From Bacteroidales bacterium (GTDB lineage: Bacteria; Bacteroidota; Bacteroidia; Bacteroidales; UBA3663): a stretch of 10,418 nucleotides of DNA. The stretch spans positions 1-10,418 of the forward strand of contig JAEDEY010000076.1 of the NCBI GenBank assembly GCA_016293065.1, read 5' to 3'. Below, piece by piece: positions 1 to 6,521 of this stretch. The translations under genes and the position numbers were made by a program. Under the pieces are notes generated by a model, which was not told where the DNA came from, did no database searches, and saw nothing but the letters and a program-made list of their open reading frames with translations. Position 1 is the stretch's first letter. Each line of letters begins with the position of its first letter.

Positions 1-1169
1 TCCCACTGCTCGTTACCTACGCCGAGATACTTGAGGTTGAATGGCTCTGGGTGACCCATCTCTGCACGTACCTTGCCCCACTTGCTGTCGGCAGGACCGT
101 TGGCAAACTCCACGAGGTCGAGCGCGTCCTGGATATATGAGTCGAGGTCTTCGAGCGAAGCGTGAGCAGTCTTCTCGTCGCAGATCTCGTTCTGGAACTG
201 GCAAGCCAAGCCGCAGCTGATGACAGGAAGAGGCTCGCAGCCGAAGTCCTCACAGAGCTGGAAGAACTCGAAGAAGCCGAGTCCGTAGGTCTGATGATAC
301 TCAGGATAGAGGCGGTAAGGGAAGCAGTTCTCCCAACGGTTCTCGTTGAGCGGACGGTTCTCGACAGGGCCTACAGAGTTCTTCCACTGATAACGCTGTT
401 CGAGAGTTGTGCCTTCGACAATGCAGCCACCAGGGAAACGGAACACACCTGGCTTCATGTCGGCAAGAGCCTGAGCCAGATCCTTGCGCATGCCATTCTC
501 GCGACCCTTCCAAGTGTCGGTTGGGAACATTGAGACATGTTCGATATCGATGCTGTTCATCTTTGCCCAGAAGTCGCGGCCCTTCTCAGGACGGAGGAAG
601 AGACGAAGGTGAGCATCCTCGATTGTGATAGGCGACTTGATGGTGATGGTATATTTCTTCCATTCCTTGCCGCTCACTTCGATTTCCTGATTGGTGAACT
701 CCTGATGTTCGCCCATTGTGTCGTTATCGACGAGCTGAACTTCGAGCACACCCTTGCCGCCTTCTGGAACGCGAGCCCAGAGAGAGAAGCGATAGGTAGC
801 ATTTTCTTTTACCGAAACACCGAAGAAACCTTCGTTCTCGATGCCAGTGCGCTTGTGAGGGTGACCAGGGTCAGAGAGACGCACATAGTGAGGATTCTTG
901 TCGAACGGACCATCCTCGAGTACCTCAAACTTACCGAAGGCTGTCCAGCCCATCAGACGCTGAGGGAACTCGAACGAACGGTTCTTGATCATCTCGGCAT
1001 AGAGACCACCGTCGGCAGCAAAATTGATGTCCTCGAAGAAGATACCATACATTGTTGACTGAATAGGAGCGCCAACTTTCTTGGTCTGAATTACCATCTC
1101 GTTGGTCTGGGCAGATACGCCCAAAGCAGAGGCGAGTGCCAAAGAGGCAAGTAATAGTCTTTTTCTCAT
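1..1169 (-). CDS. GH51 alpha-L-arabinofuranosidase, N-terminal 389 codons (3' end beyond window)
   Basis: This is an exported glycoside hydrolase expected to release terminal alpha-L-arabinofuranosyl residues from arabinan, arabinoxylan or their oligosaccharides. The reading frame is open from the ATG at 1169 to the window edge. Residues 1-20 form a signal peptide (basic MRKR, hydrophobic core, cleavage after GVSA before QT) with no lipobox, so a periplasmic location is likely. Residues 40-68 carry the GH51 N-terminal signature (YGIFFEDINFAADGGLYAEM, then NRSFEF). About residues 75-215 look like an inserted carbohydrate-binding beta-sandwich of the CBM4/9 type, as in other Bacteroidetes GH51 enzymes. 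The TIM barrel resumes with RFPGGC (244-249). The acid/base Glu is E387 in YLGVGNEQW. The nucleophile and C-terminal beta domain would lie outside the window; full-length relatives are roughly 650 residues. It is divergent from the susC operon. Family assignment is strong; the exact substrate is inferred. Confidence 0.93.
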   Translation of the reverse strand, partial: MRKRLLLASLALASALGVSAQTNEMVIQTKKVGAPIQSTMYGIFFEDINFAADGGLYAEMIKNRSFEFPQRLMGWTAFGKFEVLEDGPFDKNPHYVRLSDPGHPHKRTGIENEGFFGVSVKENATYRFSLWARVPEGGKGVLEVQLVDNDTMGEHQEFTNQEIEVSGKEWKKYTITIKSPITIEDAHLRLFLRPEKGRDFWAKMNSIDIEHVSMFPTDTWKGRENGMRKDLAQALADMKPGVFRFPGGCIVEGTTLEQRYQWKNSVGPVENRPLNENRWENCFPYRLYPEYHQTYGLGFFEFFQLCEDFGCEPLPVISCGLACQFQNEICDEKTAHASLEDLDSYIQDALDLVEFANGPADSKWGKVRAEMGHPEPFNLKYLGVGNEQW

Positions 1170-1182
1170 TTTGGAATTAGTT
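1170..1182 (-). promoter_or_regulatory. leader motif abutting the GH51 start
   Basis: On the minus strand the 13 bases just before the GH51 ATG read AACTAATTCCAAA, one mismatch from the motif before susC. It takes the place of a Shine-Dalgarno sequence, which is absent. Confidence 0.4.
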
Positions 1183-1248
1183 GTTTTAATGTGGATAGTG
1201 TATATTGTACAAATATTATATGTGTAGAAAATGCGCGAAAAGACGATG

Positions 1249-1277
1249 CAAATATAATAAAAATCTTACTCAGCAAA
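1249..1277 (-). promoter_or_regulatory. Bacteroidetes-type promoter for the GH51 gene
   Basis: On the minus strand TATATTTG (complement of 1249-1256) matches the -7 consensus TAnnTTTG, and TTTG (complement of 1274-1277) lies 17 bases upstream, matching the -33 element. Transcription would start near 1242, leaving a leader of about 70 bases before the ATG at 1169. This is consensus matching only; the start site is not demonstrated. Confidence 0.6.
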
Positions 1278-1352
1278 AAATAAACGATGAAAAGTTACAG
1301 TTTTTTATGAAAAAATATAGGGAAATAGCATTCGAAATACTCAGTAAAGGCA

Positions 1353-1402
1353 TTTTTTAGATTTTTTTTTGATGTTTTCTTTGCATTTTTTTGTATTTTT
1401 TT
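1353..1402. other. helically phased T-tracts upstream of the susC promoter
   Basis: T-runs lie at 1353-1358, 1362-1370, 1375-1378, 1386-1392 and 1396-1402. Their centres (about 1355.5, 1366, 1376.5, 1389, 1399) are 10 to 12.5 bases apart, close to the 10.5-base helical repeat. Phased A/T tracts are known to bend DNA, and A/T-rich DNA upstream of -33 can contact RNA polymerase alpha subunits. The last run merges with the candidate -33 TTTG. The spacing is seen in the sequence; the bending and regulatory role are inferred. Confidence 0.5.
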
Positions 1403-1431
1403 GGCATTTATATAAAAATAGCATATCTTTG
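1400..1431 (+). promoter_or_regulatory. Bacteroidetes-type promoter for the susC-susD operon
   Basis: TATCTTTG at 1424-1431 fits the -7 consensus TAnnTTTG exactly, and TTTG at 1400-1403 sits 20 bases upstream as the -33 element, within the usual spacing for the primary sigma factor of Bacteroidetes. Transcription would begin near 1438, giving a leader of roughly 70 bases to the susC ATG at 1511. Confidence 0.7.
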
Positions 1432-1492
1432 CCCCAAGAAATTCAAAAGGTATTCTCATATTGTATTTTTTTCAATACACATATCCATAACT

Positions 1493-1505
1493 AACTAATT
1501 TCAAA
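1493..1505 (+). promoter_or_regulatory. leader motif upstream of susC start
   Basis: AACTAATTTCAAA lies five bases upstream of the susC ATG. The divergent GH51 gene has AACTAATTCCAAA (minus strand, 1170-1182) directly abutting its ATG; the two differ at one of 13 bases. Neither start has a clear Shine-Dalgarno sequence. The A/T-rich motif may keep the start region unstructured and aid ribosome recruitment, a known tendency of Bacteroidetes leaders, so its role here is an inference. Confidence 0.4.
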
Positions 1506-1510
1506 TTAAG

Positions 1511-4500
1511 ATGCAAAAACAACTATTTTCAATGTTGCTGTGTCTCGGCCTCATTGGGGGGGGTAATTTTTTAACTCCACTTCAGGCAGCAGAGACTCAA
1601 GCTTCCCAGGCGACTATCACGGTCAAGGGACAAGTTGTTGACCAGGATGGTGAGCCACTCATGGGTGCAACTATCAAGGTGAAAGACTCAACCAACGGTA
1701 CTGTTACCGATTTGGACGGATTTTTTGAGTTGAATATCCCTTCACAGTCAGTACTCGTGGTGAGTTATGTAGGTTTCCTTCCACGCGAAATCGCTGTGCG
1801 TGGACGTGCAGACCTCGGATTGATCCAGCTCGATTCAGACAATCAGCTCCTCGAACAGGTCGTTGTGGTAGGTTACGGTACTCAGAAGAAAGCCGACCTC
1901 ACAGGTTCTGTTGCTATCGTCAACGCCGACGAAATGAAGCGTACCTCAAATTCTAATATCTCTACAATGCTCGAAGGTAAGGTTGCCGGTGTTCAGATTA
2001 CTTCTGACGGTCAGCCAGGTGCCGATCCTTCTGTTCGTATCCGTGGTATCGGCAGTTTCGGTTCTACTGCCCCTCTCTACGTTGTCGATGGTGTGCCAAT
2101 GGGTACTTCTATCCGCGACTTCTCTCCAAACGACATTGAGACTATCCAGGTATTGAAGGATGCATCGGCAGGTGCAATCTACGGTTCGCGTGCTGCCAAC
2201 GGTGTCGTTATCATCACAACCAAGAATGGTCAGAAAGACCAGCCTCTCAAGCTCGACTATAAGGGTTACTTCGGTGTCGATCGTATTTCTAAGGACGTCT
2301 ATGACGTGATGGATGCCAATCAGTACAGCCAGTATCTCGGTATCGCTTGTGAGAACTCTAACTCTCCTGTTCCAGGCGGATACACCAAGGGTGAGGATGG
2401 TATTTATAAGTTCATGGACAATACCAATACCGACTGGTTCAACGAGGTCTTCAAGACAGGTATCCGCCAGAACCATAATATTAATATGAGTGGTGGTAGT
2501 GCCAACAGCACATACAACATCGGTCTCGACTACTTCGACCAGAAGGGTACTCTCGAAGGCGCAGGTCCTAACTATGAGCGTTACACTGCACGTATCAACA
2601 ATACGATGGAGTCGAAGTTCATCAAGTTCCGCACCAGCTTCGTATATTCACACTCTTCACAGGATGGTATGGGTCTGTCAAATGCTTCTGAGTATGTACA
2701 GGGTCTCTATGGCGACGTTACCAACGTCCTGAGAGGTACTCTCCTCATGCAGCCTACAATCAAGGCTTATGACAACAGCACATGGGTGCTCGATGATAAG
2801 GTAGGTTCAGCAAGCAGCTTCAACTACGATGCTTATGGCTATGGCGTTTATTATGACAATGTACATGGTGATATCTCTGCTTCTAACCCATTGCTCGTCA
2901 ACAACCTCCTCCAGCGCAATACACTTGTTGACCGTTTCGTAGGTACAGCTTCTGCTGATGTCGATCTCTTGAAGATGATCAATGTCGAGAGCAAGAACCA
3001 CAAGCTCACCTACAAGCTCAACCTCTCATACAGCAAGACCGAGGCAAAGGACCGTACCTGGGTTTCTGCATGGATTCAGTCTAACCGTGTATATCTCGAC
3101 AAGAGCAACGAGCGTCTGACCAAGAGCTCACGCAACTATACTGATGCCCTCATCGAGAACACTCTCACTTACGATGGCACTATCGGCCGCAATCATGTCA
3201 ACCTCGTTGTAGGTCAGACCTATGAGGAGGAGAACACTGCGCTCCTCACTGGTTGGGCAGTCAACATGAACGAGCCATACTTCCTCCAGCTCCAGAATGG
3301 TAAGAACAACTACTCTGAGTCGTACGAATTCAAGCATGCCTTGGCATCTTATATCGCTCGTTTGAACTATGACTTCGACGGTAAGTACCTCCTTTCTGCT
3401 GTAGTTCGTCGCGATGGTAGCTCACGTCTTACCAAGGATATCCGTTGGAAGACCTTCCCATCAGCATCTCTCGGCTGGCGCTTCGACAAGGAAGAGTGGT
3501 TCCCATTCAGCCACGATGTCATCAACATGTTCAAGGTGCGTGGTAGCTACGGTGAGCTCGGTAACGAGAACATCGGTGAATACCAGTTCCAGGCTACAAT
3601 GAACCGTAACAACATGACCTATAGCTTCGGCAATAACCCTATCACTGGTTCTGCCGTTTCTACCTTCGTCAACGAGAACATCGCTTGGGAGAAGAAGAAG
3701 ACTACCAACGTCGGTATCGACCTCGCAATGCTCAACAACCGCATCGAGTTCACTGCCGAGTGGTACAAGAACGTTTCTGAAGACCTTCTCTATGGCGTGC
3801 CTGTTCCTACAAATGCCGGTGTTGCCAACACTTCTGTGACAATGAATGCAGCATCTATGGAGAACAGCGGTCTTGAGTTCTCGCTCACTTATCGCGACAA
3901 GACTTCTTATGGTCTCGACTATAACGTGAGTGCTAACCTCAGTACCCTCAAGAACAAGGTTACTTCGCTCGGTTTCGGTACAGAGCAGTATCTTGCAGGC
4001 GACTACATCACATACGTAGGTCAGGAGATCGGTCAGTTCTACGGCTATGAGTATAAAGGCATTGCCCGCACTCAGCAGGATCTTGACGCTCATGTCAATG
4101 CCAACGGCGAGCCTTTGCAGCCAGGTGCATCAGTGGGTGACTGCCTCTATGAGGACCTCGATAACGATGGCGTAATCACAGCTGCCGACCGCAAGGTGCT
4201 TGGAAGCGGACTCCCAAAGGTTAACTTCGGTCTCTCTGCTCACCTCGAGTACAAGAACTTCGACCTCAGCGTCTCTACATTCGGTGCTCTCAAATATCAC
4301 GTTACAGACAATATCTACAACAGTCTGAACTCATGCTACGGCTATGGCAACAAGGATGTAGCAATCCTCGATGCTAACCGCTATTCTGCAGATGGCACAT
4401 ACATCTCTTCAGTGCCTCGTACATATCTTGAGAAGCCTGCAGGTGCAACTGAGGCATGGAACGACCTCTTCAGCGACCGTAAGATCCAGAATGCAGCTTA

Positions 4501-4726
4501 CTGGAAGATCGCCAATGTCGAATTGGGCTACAACTTCCCTGACAGCTGGTTCCATGGTTACGTAAACGGCGTACGCCTCTACGTTTCAGCTCAGAACCTC
4601 TACACCTTCACTGGCTACCACGGCTACAATGTTGACTATGCCGGTGGTACCTTCACCCCAGGTTATAACTTCTGCTCATTCCCAAGCGCACAGAGCTTCA
4701 TGGGCGGTATTCTCTTCTCATTCTAA
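1511..4726 (+). CDS. susC: SusC-like TonB-dependent outer-membrane oligosaccharide transporter
   Basis: This 1071-residue protein is expected to import oligosaccharides across the outer membrane using TonB/ExbBD energy, as the barrel partner of the SusD-like lipoprotein encoded next. A signal peptide covers about residues 1-26 (cleavage near LQA/AET). A carboxypeptidase-D-regulatory-like domain, the hallmark of SusC-type receptors, spans about 35-110 (ITVKGQVVDQDGEPLMGATI onward). The TonB-box-like segment EQVVVVGYGT is at 115-124. The plug covers about 128-240, with typical VRIRGIGSFG, PLYVVDGVP and IYGSRAANGVVIITTKNG motifs. The rest is the 22-stranded barrel, ending in the aromatic GGILFSF expected for outer-membrane insertion. 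Length is normal for the family. The ATG at 1511 places the signal peptide correctly. An eight-G run within the signal-peptide codons is unusual. Transport specificity cannot be read from sequence; the neighbouring GH51 and GH43 suggest arabinose-containing glycans. Confidence 0.97.
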   Translation: MQKQLFSMLLCLGLIGGGNFLTPLQAAETQASQATITVKGQVVDQDGEPLMGATIKVKDSTNGTVTDLDGFFELNIPSQSVLVVSYVGFLPREIAVRGRADLGLIQLDSDNQLLEQVVVVGYGTQKKADLTGSVAIVNADEMKRTSNSNISTMLEGKVAGVQITSDGQPGADPSVRIRGIGSFGSTAPLYVVDGVPMGTSIRDFSPNDIETIQVLKDASAGAIYGSRAANGVVIITTKNGQKDQPLKLDYKGYFGVDRISKDVYDVMDANQYSQYLGIACENSNSPVPGGYTKGEDGIYKFMDNTNTDWFNEVFKTGIRQNHNINMSGGSANSTYNIGLDYFDQKGTLEGAGPNYERYTARINNTMESKFIKFRTSFVYSHSSQDGMGLSNASEYVQGLYGDVTNVLRGTLLMQPTIKAYDNSTWVLDDKVGSASSFNYDAYGYGVYYDNVHGDISASNPLLVNNLLQRNTLVDRFVGTASADVDLLKMINVESKNHKLTYKLNLSYSKTEAKDRTWVSAWIQSNRVYLDKSNERLTKSSRNYTDALIENTLTYDGTIGRNHVNLVVGQTYEEENTALLTGWAVNMNEPYFLQLQNGKNNYSESYEFKHALASYIARLNYDFDGKYLLSAVVRRDGSSRLTKDIRWKTFPSASLGWRFDKEEWFPFSHDVINMFKVRGSYGELGNENIGEYQFQATMNRNNMTYSFGNNPITGSAVSTFVNENIAWEKKKTTNVGIDLAMLNNRIEFTAEWYKNVSEDLLYGVPVPTNAGVANTSVTMNAASMENSGLEFSLTYRDKTSYGLDYNVSANLSTLKNKVTSLGFGTEQYLAGDYITYVGQEIGQFYGYEYKGIARTQQDLDAHVNANGEPLQPGASVGDCLYEDLDNDGVITAADRKVLGSGLPKVNFGLSAHLEYKNFDLSVSTFGALKYHVTDNIYNSLNSCYGYGNKDVAILDANRYSADGTYISSVPRTYLEKPAGATEAWNDLFSDRKIQNAAYWKIANVELGYNFPDSWFHGYVNGVRLYVSAQNLYTFTGYHGYNVDYAGGTFTPGYNFCSFPSAQSFMGGILFSF
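1556..1563 (+). repeat. G8 homopolymer in the SusC signal-peptide codons
   Basis: Eight consecutive G encode the Gly-Gly-Gly at residues 16-18 (GGG GGG GGT). One extra G would read GGG GGG GGG TAA; one fewer would read GGG GGG GTA ATT TTT TAA. Both stop translation within six codons of the tract start. This is what a slipped-strand on/off switch would look like, but no variation is demonstrated and such runs also attract sequencing errors. Confidence 0.6.
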
Positions 4727-4745
4727 TATTTAAAGGAAACAAGAT

Positions 4746-6491
4746 ATGAAACTATATAAGCCTCTTGCCCTGTTATTGGGCTGTACCGCACTCGTTTCGT
4801 GCGAAGACAAGTTGGATATCACCAACCCAAACCAACAGACTACAGGCACTTTCGGCTATACTTCACAGGACTTGGAGGAGTGTGTCATCGCTGCCTACAA
4901 CCACATCCGCATGGAGGGTACTTATGCTCGTGTAGGTTATAACATCGATGTGTGCCGTGGTGACGAAGTCTGGAACTCTTCACAGGTATGGTATCTGCCA
5001 TTCGATGACCTCAATGTTTCGGTAACCGACGAAATCTGTATGTGGCCATGGCGTGACTGGTATTACACTATCAATGTCTGCAACTTCATCACATACCGCA
5101 CAGGCGACGACAACTCTGTGCTCAACGAGCAGATGCGCCGCATCAAGGGACAGGCTCTCTTCCTCCGTGCGCTCAGCTACTTCAACCTCACAGCATATTA
5201 TCAGTGTCCTACTTTGATCACTGACTATAATGCTTATTCAACTCTCGATGGTCTCTATGCTACCAACAACACCTACGATGAGGTGCTCGATCAGGTAGAA
5301 GCAGACTTCAAGGAGGCTATGGAGCTCTTGCCTTCACGCAACGAGGGCGGTCAGTGGGCACAGGGTCGTGCCACTTCAGGTGCTGCTGCAGGTTACTATG
5401 CACGTGTCCTTATGCAGCGTCATAAGTACAGTGAGGCGCTCACAGTGCTCAAGAGCATCATCAACGGTCAGTATGGTCAGTATCGCCTGATGGCTAACTA
5501 TGGTGATAACTTCCGTGAGGGTCCAAAGTATGAGAACAACGACGAGTCATTGTTCGAAGTACAGTTCCTTGACTATGGCAGCCAGGGTACCGACGACGAG
5601 TGGACTCCAGTCAATACTTCTCCTAACGCTACACAGGGCCACGCTATTGAGTCAAACTTCGGTCCTGGCGACTGCGGTGGATGGGCTGACCTTTCAGCTA
5701 CACCATGGCTCTATGAGTTGTTCAAGTCAGAGCGCACAACAAGCGGTTCGCTTGACCCACGTCTCTATTGGACAATCGGTACATACGAGCCTGAATGGGA
5801 AGGCTTCGAGTTTGGCAACGTATGCTACACATTGCCTATTACAGCTGATGCTCCATTCGTTACCAACAACAACAACGGTGGTCTGCCAATCGCCAAGTGG
5901 ACTAACCTCCGCACTGGCATGTATGACAAGGTCGTTACTGGTCTTCACTGCGGTATCAACCTCCGCTTGATGCGTTATTCAGACGTTCTCCTCCGTGCTG
6001 CTGAGTGCGAAAACGAGGTGAATGGTCCTACTGATCAGGCTATCGCTTGGATCAACGAGGTGCGCAGCCGTGCAGGTCTTGCTAATCTCAAGAAGGCTAA
6101 CTTCCCTACAGCTGATGCTCTCTTCGAGCAGATTGCCAATGTAGAGCGTCCTAAGGAGTTCGGTTGCGAGTACGGACGTGGTCTCGACCTCATCCGTTGG
6201 GGCTTCTTCTACGATGCAGACCGTCTGCAGCAGATCAAGGAGCACAACACATTCCGTCGTACCAACGACAAGACTCGCGTAAAGGAGTCGGTCAGCTATG
6301 CTGAGATCGGTGTCGATCCTGAGGTTAAGAGCTCATACGACTCTTATCAGGAAGGTCATGAGTTCCTTCCAATCTATCAAGGTACACTCAACGATAACCC
6401 TAACCTCCATGGCAACTCTGCAAACGAGAGCACAAGCAACCGTAGCTATTTCGAAAGCAATGGCTGGAAGGTTCGCCCAGTGGTTAAGTAA
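4746..6491 (+). CDS. susD: SusD-like glycan-binding surface lipoprotein
   Basis: This 581-residue outer-membrane lipoprotein should form the lid over the SusC-like barrel and bind glycan for import. The lipoprotein signal ends in the lipobox LVSC with lipidated Cys19, followed by acidic EDKLD, which fits the Bacteroidetes surface-export signal (acidic residues right after the Cys). Typical SusD features follow: RRIKGQALFLRALSYFNL at about 130-148 in the N-terminal TPR-rich part, and VERPKEFGCEYGRGLDLIRWG near 465-486, matching the conserved ER-KEF-E--R--DL-RWG region. Length is within the usual 500-620 range. It starts 19 bases after susC, and AAAGGA at 4732-4737, eight bases before the ATG, is an unusually good Shine-Dalgarno-like sequence for this group, consistent with translational coupling within one operon. 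Ligand is unknown; an arabinan-type polymer is inferred from context. Confidence 0.96.
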   Translation: MKLYKPLALLLGCTALVSCEDKLDITNPNQQTTGTFGYTSQDLEECVIAAYNHIRMEGTYARVGYNIDVCRGDEVWNSSQVWYLPFDDLNVSVTDEICMWPWRDWYYTINVCNFITYRTGDDNSVLNEQMRRIKGQALFLRALSYFNLTAYYQCPTLITDYNAYSTLDGLYATNNTYDEVLDQVEADFKEAMELLPSRNEGGQWAQGRATSGAAAGYYARVLMQRHKYSEALTVLKSIINGQYGQYRLMANYGDNFREGPKYENNDESLFEVQFLDYGSQGTDDEWTPVNTSPNATQGHAIESNFGPGDCGGWADLSATPWLYELFKSERTTSGSLDPRLYWTIGTYEPEWEGFEFGNVCYTLPITADAPFVTNNNNGGLPIAKWTNLRTGMYDKVVTGLHCGINLRLMRYSDVLLRAAECENEVNGPTDQAIAWINEVRSRAGLANLKKANFPTADALFEQIANVERPKEFGCEYGRGLDLIRWGFFYDADRLQQIKEHNTFRRTNDKTRVKESVSYAEIGVDPEVKSSYDSYQEGHEFLPIYQGTLNDNPNLHGNSANESTSNRSYFESNGWKVRPVVK

Positions 6492-6501
6492 ACTGTTTAC
6501 T
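6487..6501. repeat. 15-base inverted repeat across the susD stop codon
   Basis: AGTAAAC-T-GTTTACT is a perfect inverted repeat with seven-base arms and a one-base centre; it overlaps the susD stop codon and lies in the 30-base gap before the next gene. As RNA it could form only a five-pair stem with a five-base loop, without a U-run, so termination is unlikely. It may be a chance palindrome. Confidence 0.35.
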
Positions 6502-6521
6502 ATTTAATTAAGATTACAAAA

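Larger units (their letters stand above)
1170..1510. other. divergent intergenic regulatory region
   Basis: This 341-base A/T-rich gap lies between the start codons of the GH51 gene (minus) and susC (plus). It contains a candidate promoter on each strand, phased T-tracts at 1353-1402, and matching leader motifs next to both start codons. I see no credible ORF, tRNA or riboswitch in it. A weak hairpin (TATTG at 1459-1463 with CAATA at 1473-1477, nine-base T-rich loop) lies in the predicted susC leader. Binding of a PUL regulator here is plausible because both transcription units start from it, but no operator repeat is obvious. Confidence 0.8.

Noticed and set aside
162..1058. Two plus-strand open frames of 123 and 173 codons opposite the GH51 gene
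   Set aside because: The minus-strand frame gives clear GH51 motifs through the whole stretch; the plus-strand frames are shadows.
1459..1477. Small hairpin in the susC leader that might be a riboswitch or attenuator
   Set aside because: The stem has five pairs, mostly A-T, with a T-rich nine-base loop. It is too weak to call a regulatory RNA.
1170..1510. Invertible promoter of the kind that switches Bacteroides surface loci
   Set aside because: I searched the gap for long inverted repeats flanking either promoter and found none, and no recombinase gene is in the window.
3461..4093. 210-codon open frame on the minus strand within susC
   Set aside because: The sense strand is an unbroken SusC barrel here; the antisense product is low in recognisable motifs and is a codon-bias shadow.
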